Of a DNA stretch of 64,000 nt, positions 1 to 7,566 are shown in pieces. The first letter of the stretch is position 1; each line of letters starts with the position of its first letter. The notes beneath the pieces were generated by a model that searched no databases, was not told where the DNA came from, and was given only the letters and a program-made list of their open reading frames with translations. Made by a program: the position numbers and the translations under genes. This DNA is from Bradyrhizobium sp. 1 (lineage in GTDB: Bacteria; Pseudomonadota; Alphaproteobacteria; Rhizobiales; Xanthobacteraceae): NCBI RefSeq assembly GCF_023073315.1, contig NZ_JADPJH010000034.1:268143-332142 (forward strand), in the 5' to 3' direction.

Positions 1-36
1 GCCTCCGCGAATTCAAATGCCCGATGCTCACCCGCG

Positions 37-113
37 GAGAGAGACCCCTCACCCGTCTCGCCGCTATGCGGCGAGCCACCCTCTCCCACAAGGGGCGAGG
101 GTGCACCGTCAGC
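37..113. repeat. palindromic intergenic repeat, family A (copy 1)
   Basis: GC-rich inverted-repeat block of the type 'CCCCTCACCCG ... CGGCGAGCCACCCTCTCCCACAAGGGG'. Related copies lie at 8671-8818 and 34625-34773, all in gaps between genes. It sits past the 3' end of the phosphoesterase gene. The rest of positions 1-126 shows no supported gene. Confidence 0.75.
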
Positions 114-126
114 GCCGCGCGAAAAC

Positions 127-951
127 TCAGCTCAACCAAAACTTCGGCGTCGCCGGCTCCAGCCGGCCGCCCGCGCGCACCGGCGCAATCTTCAGTGCAA
201 GTCCCGTCACATCGTCCGTCTCCACCGCAACACCACTCAGCGTCGCCGCACCCGCCGCCGGCTCGAATCTCCCCGAGGGAATCCCCGAGGTGAACCTGCG
301 CAGCGGCTCTTCCTTCTGCATGCCGATGATGGAATCGTAATCGCCGGTCATGCCGGCGTCGGTCATGTAGGCGGTGCCGCCTGACAGGATCTGGTGGTCG
401 GCGGTCGGCACGTGCGTATGCGTGCCGACGACGAGGCTGGCGCGGCCGTCGCAGAAGAAGCCGATGCCCTGTTTCTCGCTGCTCGCCTCGCAATGGAAAT
501 CGACGACGATGGCGTCGGCGGCAATGCCGAGCGGGCAGGCGCCGAGCTCGCGCTCCAGCGCTGCGAAGGGATCGTCGAACGGGGTCATGAAGACGCGCCC
601 CAAAGCGTTGACGACGAGGGCGTGCTTGCCGTTCTTGGTCTCGACGAGGGCAGCACCGCGGCCGGGCGTGCCGCGCGGATAATTCGCGGGCCGCACCAGG
701 CGCTCGGCGCGCTCGATGAACACCAGGGCTTCACGCTGGTCCCAGGAGTGGTTGCCGAGCGTCACCGCGTCGGCGCCGGCATCGAGAAACTCCTGATAGA
801 TCGCTTCCGTGATGCCGAAACCGCCGGCGGAATTCTCGCCGTTGACGACGACGAAATCCAGCGACCAGTCCCTGACCATGCCCGGCAGATATTCGGCGAT
901 GGCGTTGCGGCCGCTACGGCCGACGACATCACCCACGAAGAGAATGCGCAA
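127..951 (-). CDS. YmdB-family metallophosphoesterase (TIGR00282 type)
   Basis: Calcineurin-like phosphoesterase of the YmdB family, whose characterised members hydrolyse 2',3'-cyclic nucleotides; the substrate here is not known. The metal-binding motifs are all visible: GDVVGRSGR at the N-terminus, NGENSAGGFG, TLGNHSWD (GNH motif), GTHTHVPTAD, and DAGMTGDYDSIIGM near the C-terminus. The length of 274 residues is normal for the family. I chose the TTG at 951 because a GGAG lies 8 bases upstream and it gives the family-like start MRILFVGDVVG; a TTG at 972 would add 7 residues. The gene overlaps the 3' end of the upstream cyclo-ligase gene by about 23 bases, so the two are probably translated from one transcript. 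Confidence 0.9.
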   Translation of the reverse strand: MRILFVGDVVGRSGRNAIAEYLPGMVRDWSLDFVVVNGENSAGGFGITEAIYQEFLDAGADAVTLGNHSWDQREALVFIERAERLVRPANYPRGTPGRGAALVETKNGKHALVVNALGRVFMTPFDDPFAALERELGACPLGIAADAIVVDFHCEASSEKQGIGFFCDGRASLVVGTHTHVPTADHQILSGGTAYMTDAGMTGDYDSIIGMQKEEPLRRFTSGIPSGRFEPAAGAATLSGVAVETDDVTGLALKIAPVRAGGRLEPATPKFWLS

Positions 952-1525
952 CTTCAGAACTCCGGAAATCAAAAACGTCCGATTCCGTTAGCACATAATC
1001 CAGCGCCACGTCGTGGGATAGTGCTGGAACGGCCTTGATCTCCTGCGCTGCAAAAGCAAGCCCGATGCCGACGATGTTTTTGGCTTTACGTAAGTGCGCG
1101 AAGGTGTGGTCATAGTGCCCCGCACCATAGCCGATGCGATGGCCGAGACGGTCGAACGCCGCGAGCGGCGTCAGCATGATGTCCGGGATGATTTCGGCCG
1201 CGGCCGGAGACGGCTCGGGAATGCCGAGCGGGCCAAGCATCAGGCGGTCATTCGGATGGAAGAGGCGGAAGACCAGCGACTGGCCGCGCGCAGTGACGCA
1301 GGGCAGCGCCAGCTTTGCGCCCTCCTCGGCGAGCTTCTTCAGCAGCGGCATCGGATCGATCTCGCTGCGGATCGGCGAATATCCGGAGACGATGCTGCCG
1401 GGCAGCAGATTGAACGGCAGCCCGCGCTTGGCGAGCTTTGCGGCGGCAGTGGTGCGCTTCTTGTCGCTCAGCGCATCGCGCGCCGCGAGGGCTTTGGCAC
1501 GGAGTTCGGCTTTGGAGTTGGACAT
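929..1525 (-). CDS. 5-formyltetrahydrofolate cyclo-ligase (YgfA/MTHFS family)
   Basis: Converts 5-formyl-THF to 5,10-methenyl-THF using ATP, in cytosolic one-carbon metabolism. The 198-residue protein has the family's basic N-terminal helix (AELRAKALAARDAL), the substrate region SGYSPIRSEIDPMPLL, and the C-terminal ATP/Mg loop GYGAGHYDHTFAHL. The ATG at 1525 is the first convincing start. Upstream on the same strand lie the 6S RNA gene and zapA. The zapA - ssrS - ygfA order is the well-known arrangement in proteobacteria and supports the annotation of all three. A palindromic repeat (1541-1659) lies between the 6S RNA and this start codon. Confidence 0.93.
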   Translation of the reverse strand: MSNSKAELRAKALAARDALSDKKRTTAAAKLAKRGLPFNLLPGSIVSGYSPIRSEIDPMPLLKKLAEEGAKLALPCVTARGQSLVFRLFHPNDRLMLGPLGIPEPSPAAAEIIPDIMLTPLAAFDRLGHRIGYGAGHYDHTFAHLRKAKNIVGIGLAFAAQEIKAVPALSHDVALDYVLTESDVFDFRSSEVAHSLRG

Positions 1526-1540
1526 GTGCGGGGCCCTTAC

Positions 1541-1659
1541 GTCATCACCCGTCTTGTGCGCCCTTGCGCACCGGGGCGGGTGATCCAGTATTCCAGAGGC
1601 GGTGGTGATTCACACAAAGGCCGCGGCGTACTGGATTCCCCGCTTTCGCGGGGAATGAC
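1541..1659. repeat. palindromic intergenic repeat, family C (copy 1)
   Basis: Block starting GTCATCACCCG and ending CGCGGGGAATGAC, with internal arms GATCCAGTA and TACTGGAT. A second copy with the same layout is at 51356-51455 (GTCATCGCCCG ... CGCGGGGCATGAC, same GATCCAGTA / TACTGGAT arms). It lies between the 6S RNA and the cyclo-ligase start. Confidence 0.8.
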
Positions 1660-1716
1660 ACCTACTGAATTGGCCGCAGTCGTTTCGAAAGAGACGAACC
1701 AGAAGGAAGAAACAGT

Positions 1717-1877
1717 GCGAAGCCGCGTACGCCGTTGAAGCACTCGATCCCGGAGTTCCCTACGAAAGTAGGTGGGCACCATATGTCCGGGCCCACGGGC
1801 CCGGCCAGGGACAGTTCCCTTAAGGATCGATAAGGCCCCGGGGATATTATGGCTCCTGACGCGCGTCGCAGCCTCGC
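1717..1877 (-). ncRNA. ssrS: 6S RNA
   Basis: 6S RNA binds the RNA polymerase housekeeping holoenzyme and reduces transcription in stationary phase. The identification rests on synteny (between zapA and the 5-formyl-THF cyclo-ligase gene) and on structure. The minus-strand ends GCGAGGCUGCG (1877-1867) and CGCGGCUUCGC (1727-1717) form an uninterrupted 11-bp closing stem with two G-U pairs. Inside it are further pairings, including CGAUCC/GGAUCG, and an apical GC-rich hairpin CCGGGCC-CGUG-GGCCCGG. The predicted length of about 161 nt fits alphaproteobacterial 6S RNAs. The 5' end at 1877 lies 7 nt after a TACATT -10-like hexamer. The boundaries are inferred from the stem. Confidence 0.88.
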
Positions 1878-1883
1878 TTGGGC

Positions 1884-1913
1884 AATGTAACAACGATACT
1901 GACGAATCGCCAG
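1884..1913 (-). promoter_or_regulatory. candidate promoter of 6S RNA
   Basis: On the minus strand, CTGGCG (1913-1908) and TACATT (1889-1884) are separated by 18 bases. They place the start exactly at the base of the 6S closing stem. The promoter lies just past the zapA stop codon. The -35 match is weak. Confidence 0.45.
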
Positions 1914-1925
1914 CCCGGTGAGCGG

Positions 1926-2309
1926 TCAGCCGATCGCGATCCCGTTGCCGACGGTCCGGTTCAGGACCTGGGCCGACTTCTCGATGCGTTCGGCGGCGGA
2001 ATTCAGCGCGTTCACCACCGCCGTCTGCGTGATCCTGGCGCGCTCGACCGCGGCATTGCGGAAATCCCTGAGCTCGGTCAGCTCCTGCTCCATGGTGCGG
2101 ATGCGGTTGCCGGAATCGACCAGTTCGTCACAGACGGTCAGCGCCGCCATCACCGTGAGCCGCGCGTCGCCGATCTCGCCGAATTTTCCGCGCAGCGACT
2201 GAATCCGCGTCTCCAGGCCTTCGGCGAGCTTGAGCAGCCGCACCTCCTGGCCCTCCTCGCAGGCCATGCGGTATTGCCGGGCGTTGATGGTGACGTTGAT
2301 GTGGCTCAT
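1926..2309 (-). CDS. zapA: cell division protein ZapA
   Basis: Small cytosolic protein that binds FtsZ and promotes filament bundling at midcell. The 127-residue sequence starts MSHINVTINARQYRMACEEGQE, the ZapA N-terminal beta-sheet signature. It continues with the conserved RLLKLAEGLETRIQSLRGKFGEIGDARLTVMAAL helix and ends in a long coiled-coil tail typical of ZapA. It overlaps the upstream DUF4164-like gene by 4 bases (ATGA), implying translational coupling, and is followed by the 6S RNA gene. Confidence 0.93.
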   Translation of the reverse strand: MSHINVTINARQYRMACEEGQEVRLLKLAEGLETRIQSLRGKFGEIGDARLTVMAALTVCDELVDSGNRIRTMEQELTELRDFRNAAVERARITQTAVVNALNSAAERIEKSAQVLNRTVGNGIAIG

Positions 2310-2596
2310 CCGTCCTCTCCGGTATCGAGCACCGAGCGTATCGTGACGATTGCGGAATCCAGCCGGTCGGAGATCTCGCGATTGGTGCGCTCGAGCTTGC
2401 GCGACTTCATCAGCGCGCCGTCGAGCTCGTCGGCAAGCCGCGAGCGGTCCGCGCCGAGCGCTTGAATCCGCGCCGCAAGCTCGTTCTCGTCGCGATCGGC
2501 ATCACGCCGCCGCTCCACCGCGCTATCAAGCGCGTCGAGCGCCGCCATGAGCCTGCGGGTCGCGATCTCGATCTCGACGGCCGAGGACTCGGTCAT
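2306..2596 (-). CDS. DUF4164-like small coiled-coil protein
   Basis: A 96-residue, highly charged and almost wholly alpha-helical protein (AVERRRDADRDENELAARIQALGADRSRLADEL ...), matching my recollection of the DUF4164 family found upstream of zapA in Rhizobiales. No enzymatic motif is visible. The 4-base overlap with zapA suggests co-translation and a role linked to cell division, which is inference. The start is uncertain: the ATG at 2596 gives MTESSAVEIEIATRRL, while the ATG at 2626 would add ten residues; neither has a clear ribosome-binding site. Confidence 0.75.
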   Translation of the reverse strand: MTESSAVEIEIATRRLMAALDALDSAVERRRDADRDENELAARIQALGADRSRLADELDGALMKSRKLERTNREISDRLDSAIVTIRSVLDTGEDG

Positions 2597-2791
2597 GGCA
2601 GAGCTGTTGGATACGCGATCGTTCATGCAGTCAGCGGCGGAACCTGTGGCCTTGCCCTTGGACGTTGCCTCGGGCTTTACCTTGGAGCTTGCCGCCCGGC
2701 AAAAGACTCGGTTCGGCAAGCGGTTAGAAGCAGAAATTTACGTGGCAAGCTAGCTTAGCGCAACGCCGCCGCGAAACTATGCACCGATCTT

Positions 2792-2880
2792 GCAGGGGCA
2801 TGATCTCGCCGGAAAACCGGCCCTCTACTTTGCGCTAACGCGGCCCTGCGGGTCCGGATCATGCCGTAAGCAACTTTTAC
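2792..2880. other. nested inverted repeats upstream of tkt
   Basis: The 417-base gap between the DUF4164-like gene and tkt holds no gene. It contains a perfect 9-bp inverted repeat GGCATGATC (2797-2805) / GATCATGCC (2857-2865) enclosing a hairpin GCCGG-AAAA-CCGGC. An alternative pairing GCAGGG (2792-2797) / CCCTGC (2844-2849) conflicts with it. A further hairpin is formed by CCGTAA/TTACGG at 2864-2882. The function and strand are unknown. Confidence 0.5.
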
Positions 2881-2903
2881 GGCCAAACCGGCGTTTGATT
2901 GCC

Positions 2904-2932
2904 TTGGACTCCCGGAACCGAGGTGCTATTTC
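2904..2932 (+). promoter_or_regulatory. candidate tkt promoter
   Basis: TTGGAC (2904-2909) and TATTTC (2927-2932) with a 17-base spacer, about 80 bases before the tkt start. It is a moderate match to the housekeeping consensus and the only candidate I see in this gap. Confidence 0.3.
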
Positions 2933-3013
2933 AGCCCGACCTTTAGTGGCCGCCAGGCTCCTCCCACGCGGCCGCACCGCCGCCAAGCACCTCATTTCAG
3001 ACGGATTTCAGAC

Positions 3014-4996
3014 ATGACGCAGGTCGATCACAACCGTATGGCCAACGCGATCCGCGGCCTCGCCATGGACGGCGTCGAGAAGGCGAAATCCGGTCATCCG
3101 GGCCTGCCGATGGGCGCCGCCGATATGGCGACCGTGCTGTTCACGCAGTTCCTGAAATTCGACGTCACCGCGCTGGACTGGCCGGACCGGGACCGCTTCG
3201 TGCTCTCGGCCGGGCACGGCTCAATGTTGCTCTACGCGCTGCTGCATCTGATCGGCAGCCCCGAGATGACGATCGACCAGCTCAAGGATTTCCGCCAGCT
3301 GGGATCGTTGACGCCCGGACACCCCGAGCACGGCCACACCAAGGGCATCGAGACCACCACCGGGCCGCTCGGCCAGGGTCTTTCGACCGCTGTCGGCATG
3401 GCGCTCGCCGAGAAGATGCTCGCCGCCGAGTTCGGCAAGAAGATCGTCGACCACCACACCTACGTGCTCGCTTCCGACGGCGACCTGATGGAAGGCGTGT
3501 CGCAGGAAGCGATCGCGATGGCCGGGCACTGGAAGCTCAACAAGATGATCGTCCTCTACGACGACAACGGCATCTCGATCGACGGCCCGACCTCGATCTC
3601 CGACTCGGTCGACCAGGTGAAGCGCTTCAAGGCGTGCGGCTGGGCGGCCGAGAAGATCGACGGCCACGACCAGGGCGCGATCGCCGCGGCGATCACCCGC
3701 GCGCAGAAATCGAACAAGCCCACGCTGATCGCGTGCCGTACCACGATCGGCTTCGGCGCCCCGCACAAGGCCGGCACCAACAAGGTCCACGGCGAAGCGC
3801 TCGGCGCCGAGGAGCTCAAGGCCGCCAAGGAAAATCTCGGCATCTCGCTCGAGCCGTTCTCGGTGCCGGACGACGTGCTCAAGGCCTGGCGCGAGGCCGG
3901 CAAGCGCGGCGCGCCGGCGCGGCAGGAATGGGAAGGCCGGCTCGCCGAGCTTGGCAGCCGCAAGCGCGCCGAATTCGAGCGTCGGCTTCGTCACGAGCGG
4001 CCAGCAGCGCTGGCCAAGGCGTTCAAAGCCTACAAGAAGGAGCTGCTGGAGAAGCCGATGACAGCGGCGACCCGCAAATCCTCCGAGGCCGTGATCGAGG
4101 TCATCGCCGGCGCGATGCCGATGGAGTTTCTGGCCGGCTCGGCCGACCTCACCGGGTCCAACAACAACAAGGCGAAGTCGGCAACCGCCTTCTCGGCCAA
4201 GACTCCAAAGGGCCGCTTCATTCATTACGGCATCCGCGAGCACGGCATGTGCGCCGCGATGAACGGCATTTTCCTGCATGGCGGCTTCGCGCCGAACGGC
4301 GCAACCTTCCTGGTCTTCACCGACTATGCGCGTCCCGCGATGCGGCTTGCCGCGCTGATGGGGACTGGCGTGGTCTATGTGATGACCCACGATTCCATCG
4401 GCCTCGGCGAAGACGGCCCGACCCATCAGCCGGTGGAGCACCTGTCCGCACTCCGCGCCATTCCCAACATGCGCGTATTCCGTCCCTGCGATTCCGTCGA
4501 AGTCGCCGAGTGCTGGGAGCTTGCACTGAACCGCATCGACGGCCCGACCGTGCTGGCGCTGACGCGCCAGAACCTGCCGCAGCTGCGGACGAGTGCGAAC
4601 GAAAACCCCTGCCAATATGGTGCCTACGAACTGGTCCCCGCCCAGGGCGAAGCCAAGGCGACATTGTTCGCCTCGGGTTCCGAGGTGGAGATGGCGGTCG
4701 CCGCCCAGAAGCAGCTCGCCGAGCGCGGCATTCCGACACGGGTGGTCTCGGTGCCCTCGCTGGAGCTCTTGCTAGCGCAACCAAAGGAGCGCCGCGACGC
4801 GATCATCGGGAACGCCCCGATCAAGGTCGCCATCGAAGCAGCGGTGCGCTGGGGCTGGGATGCCGTGATCGGGCAGGATGGCGAATTCATCGGCATGCAT
4901 TCGTTCGGCGCCAGTGCCCCGTTGAACAAGATCTTCAAGCACTTCGGCATTACCGCCGAGGCTGCAGTTAACGCTGTCCTGAAGCGCGTTTCCTGA
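3014..4996 (+). CDS. tkt: transketolase
   Basis: Thiamine-diphosphate enzyme that transfers two-carbon ketol units in the pentose phosphate pathway. The 660 residues match the usual length. Landmarks are KSGHPGLPMGAADMATVL near residue 25, FVLSAGHGSMLLYALLHL, the ThDP pyrophosphate/Mg motif SDGDLMEGVSQEA followed by the DDN segment, and the central HDSIGLGEDGPTHQPVEHL pyrimidine-domain motif. The C-terminal domain ends SFGASAPLNKIFKHFGI. It starts ATG and heads a run of carbon-metabolism genes on the same strand (gap, pgk and two aldolases). No Rubisco or phosphoribulokinase gene is present in the window, so it need not belong to a Calvin operon. Confidence 0.96.
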   Translation: MTQVDHNRMANAIRGLAMDGVEKAKSGHPGLPMGAADMATVLFTQFLKFDVTALDWPDRDRFVLSAGHGSMLLYALLHLIGSPEMTIDQLKDFRQLGSLTPGHPEHGHTKGIETTTGPLGQGLSTAVGMALAEKMLAAEFGKKIVDHHTYVLASDGDLMEGVSQEAIAMAGHWKLNKMIVLYDDNGISIDGPTSISDSVDQVKRFKACGWAAEKIDGHDQGAIAAAITRAQKSNKPTLIACRTTIGFGAPHKAGTNKVHGEALGAEELKAAKENLGISLEPFSVPDDVLKAWREAGKRGAPARQEWEGRLAELGSRKRAEFERRLRHERPAALAKAFKAYKKELLEKPMTAATRKSSEAVIEVIAGAMPMEFLAGSADLTGSNNNKAKSATAFSAKTPKGRFIHYGIREHGMCAAMNGIFLHGGFAPNGATFLVFTDYARPAMRLAALMGTGVVYVMTHDSIGLGEDGPTHQPVEHLSALRAIPNMRVFRPCDSVEVAECWELALNRIDGPTVLALTRQNLPQLRTSANENPCQYGAYELVPAQGEAKATLFASGSEVEMAVAAQKQLAERGIPTRVVSVPSLELLLAQPKERRDAIIGNAPIKVAIEAAVRWGWDAVIGQDGEFIGMHSFGASAPLNKIFKHFGITAEAAVNAVLKRVS

Positions 4997-5144
4997 GAGT
5001 TGAGCTTGCCAAAAAAAAGGGCTACTTAACGTCTCATATGATCAAGCCCCGCCCGGCCGAACCGGGCGTCCGCCCTGAAAAACCCCTCGCAGGCGCGCCA
5101 AGCGCGTTGTGCGGGATGACAACGGTCATTGAAGGAGACGAAAC

Positions 5145-6152
5145 ATGGCAGTCCGCGTTGGTATCAACGGTTTTGGCCGCATCGGCCGCAACATCCTGCG
5201 GGCTATCGCCGAGTCCGGCCGCAAGGACATCGAGGTCGTCGGTATCAACGATCTCGGCCCGGTCGAGACCAACGCTCATCTGCTGCGTTTCGACAGCGTC
5301 CATGGCCGCTTCCCCGGCACCGTCACCGTCGATGGCGACACGATCAGCCTCGGCAACGGCAAGATCAAGGTGACCGCCGAACGCGATCCCTCAAAACTGC
5401 CCTGGAAGGATCTCGGCGTCGACATCGCGATGGAATGCACCGGCATCTTCACCTCGAAGGACAAGGCCTCCGCGCATCTCACCGCCGGTGCCAAGCGCGT
5501 TCTCGTTTCCGCGCCCGCCGACGGCGCCGACGCCACCATCGTCTACGGCGTCAACCACGACACGCTGACCAAGGACCACATGGTGGTCTCGAACGGCTCG
5601 TGCACCACCAATTGCCTGGCGCCGGTCGCCAAGGTGCTGAACGACCTCGTCGGCATCGAGACCGGCTTCATGACCACGATCCACGCCTACACCGGCGACC
5701 AGCCGACGCTCGATACGATGCACAAGGATCTCTATCGCGGCCGTGCGGCTGCGATGTCGATGATCCCGACCTCGACCGGCGCGGCCAAGGCGATCGGCCT
5801 GGTGCTGCCCGAGCTGAAGGGCAAGCTCGACGGGGTCTCGATCCGCGTGCCGTCCCCGAACGTCTCGGTCATCGACCTCAAGATCATCGCCAAGCGCGCC
5901 ACCGACGCCAAGGAAATCAACGCGGCGATGAAGCGCGCCTCCGAGCAGCAGCTCAAGGGCATTCTCGGCTACACCAATCAGCCGAACGTCTCGATCGACT
6001 TCAACCACGATCCGCACTCCTCGACGTTCCACGAAGACCAGACCAAGGTGCAGAACGGCACGCTGGTGCGCGTGATGGCCTGGTACGACAACGAGTGGGG
6101 CTTCTCGAACCGCATGGCAGACACCGCCGTTGCGTTCGCGAAGGTGATCTAA
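5145..6152 (+). CDS. gap: glyceraldehyde-3-phosphate dehydrogenase (type I)
   Basis: Catalyses the NAD(P)-dependent oxidation and phosphorylation of glyceraldehyde 3-phosphate. The Rossmann motif GINGFGRIGR is at residues 6-15. The active-site SNGSCTTN places the catalytic cysteine at residue 153, followed by the conserved HAYTGDQ segment. The C-terminal WYDNEWGFSNRM is the family signature. The 335-residue length is standard. An AAGGAG ribosome-binding site precedes the ATG. It lies 148 bases after tkt and 149 bases before pgk; a palindromic repeat (6159-6290) fills the latter gap. Confidence 0.97.
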   Translation: MAVRVGINGFGRIGRNILRAIAESGRKDIEVVGINDLGPVETNAHLLRFDSVHGRFPGTVTVDGDTISLGNGKIKVTAERDPSKLPWKDLGVDIAMECTGIFTSKDKASAHLTAGAKRVLVSAPADGADATIVYGVNHDTLTKDHMVVSNGSCTTNCLAPVAKVLNDLVGIETGFMTTIHAYTGDQPTLDTMHKDLYRGRAAAMSMIPTSTGAAKAIGLVLPELKGKLDGVSIRVPSPNVSVIDLKIIAKRATDAKEINAAMKRASEQQLKGILGYTNQPNVSIDFNHDPHSSTFHEDQTKVQNGTLVRVMAWYDNEWGFSNRMADTAVAFAKVI

Positions 6153-6158
6153 CTCCGC

Positions 6159-6290
6159 TCTCGTGTCCCGGACGCGATGCAGCGTGAAACGCTGCTTCGC
6201 AGATCCGGGACCCATTTCACTGCGGGACTCGCTGCAATGTGGGTCCCGGTTCTGCACCGCGGCGCTTTGCGCCGCAGTGCGCCCGGGACA
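6159..6290. repeat. palindromic intergenic repeat, family B (copy 1)
   Basis: Begins CTCGTGTCCCGGACGCG and ends GTGCGCCCGGGACA, with internal GATCCGGGACCCA / TGGGTCCCGG arms, forming a long imperfect palindrome between gap and pgk. Related copies are at 22192-22318, 43121-43262, 46375-46517 and, shorter, 48200-48246. Confidence 0.8.
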
Positions 6291-6301
6291 AGGGCCATCC
6301 G

Positions 6302-7498
6302 ATGACCAACAAATTCCGCACCCTCGACGACGTCGAATTGAAGGGCAAGCGCGTGCTGCTGCGCGTCGATCTCAACGTGCCCATGGACAACGGCCGCGTC
6401 AGTGACGCGACCCGGCTCGAGCGCGTCGCGCCGACCATCTCCGAAATTTCGGACAAGGGCGGCAAGGTCATCCTGCTCGCGCATTTCGGCCGGCCCAAGG
6501 GACGCGATGCCAAGGACTCGCTCAAGCCCGTTGCGGAAGCGCTGTCGAAGGTCGTGAACAAGCCGGTCGCCTTTGCCGAGGACTGCATCGGCGAGCCCGC
6601 GGCCAAGGCCGTGGCGGCAATGAAGGATGGCGACATCCTGTGCCTGGAAAATACCCGCTTCCACAAAGAGGAAGAGAAGAACGATCCCGCCTTCGTCGCG
6701 GAACTCGCAAAGCTCGGCGACATCTGGGTGAATGACGCGTTCTCGGCCGCGCACCGCGCCCACGCCACGACCGAGGGCCTCGGCCACAAGCTGCCGGCCT
6801 ATGCCGGCCGCACCATGCAGGCCGAGCTCGACGCGCTGGAGAAGGCGCTGGGCTCGCCGACCAAGCCCGTCATCGCCATCATCGGCGGCGCAAAGGTCTC
6901 GACCAAGATCGACCTGCTCGAAAACCTCGTCAGCAAGGTCGATGCGCTGGTGATCGGCGGCGGCATGGCCAACACCTTCCTGCACGCCCAGGGCGTCGGC
7001 ATCGGCAAGTCGCTGGCCGAGAAGGATCTCGCCCCGACCGCGCTGCGCATCATGGAGAAGGCTGAAGCCGCCAATTGCGCGATCATCCTGCCGGTCGACG
7101 CCGTGGTCGCCTATCATTTCGCGGCCAACGCGCCCTCGCACGCCTACGGGCTCGATGCGATCCCGGCCGACGGCATGATCCTCGACGTCGGCCCGCAATC
7201 GATCGCGCGCGTGCATGCCGCCATCGACGATGCGGCGACCCTGGTCTGGAACGGACCGCTCGGCGCCTTCGAGATGCAACCGTTCGACCGCGGAACCATG
7301 TCGGCCGCCAGGCACGCCGCCGAGCGCACCAAAGCGAAAAAGCTGGTCTCGATCGCGGGCGGCGGCGACACTGTCGCGGCCCTCAATCAGGCCCATGTGG
7401 CCGGTCAATTCACCTATGTATCGACCGCAGGTGGCGCATTTCTTGAATGGATGGAAGGCAAGCCCCTGCCCGGCGTCGAAGTTCTTCGCACCAAGTAA
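6302..7498 (+). CDS. pgk: phosphoglycerate kinase
   Basis: Transfers phosphate from 1,3-bisphosphoglycerate to ADP. The 398-residue protein starts MTNKFRTLDDVELKGKRVLLRVDLNVPM, the family N-terminal signature. Other landmarks are LLAHFGRPKG, ENTRFHKEEEKND, AFSAAHRAHAT, the hinge region IIGGAKVSTKI, and the C-terminal nucleotide site VWNGPLGAFE with SIAGGGDTVAAL. I used the ATG at 6302; an upstream in-frame ATG at 6239 lies inside the palindromic repeat and would add a non-homologous leader. The class II aldolase follows after 68 bases. Confidence 0.97.
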   Translation: MTNKFRTLDDVELKGKRVLLRVDLNVPMDNGRVSDATRLERVAPTISEISDKGGKVILLAHFGRPKGRDAKDSLKPVAEALSKVVNKPVAFAEDCIGEPAAKAVAAMKDGDILCLENTRFHKEEEKNDPAFVAELAKLGDIWVNDAFSAAHRAHATTEGLGHKLPAYAGRTMQAELDALEKALGSPTKPVIAIIGGAKVSTKIDLLENLVSKVDALVIGGGMANTFLHAQGVGIGKSLAEKDLAPTALRIMEKAEAANCAIILPVDAVVAYHFAANAPSHAYGLDAIPADGMILDVGPQSIARVHAAIDDAATLVWNGPLGAFEMQPFDRGTMSAARHAAERTKAKKLVSIAGGGDTVAALNQAHVAGQFTYVSTAGGAFLEWMEGKPLPGVEVLRTK

Positions 7499-7566
7499 CT
7501 TGGCATCAAGTAATCCATCGGCGAACAGCTAGCGGCCCCGAGGGCCCAAACCGGAGAAAAAGACAC

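Noticed and set aside
5391..6257. Antisense open frames over gap, pgk, tkt and cys genes
   Set aside because: They are His/Arg/Gly-rich compositional shadows with no recognisable family, opposite to well-identified genes.
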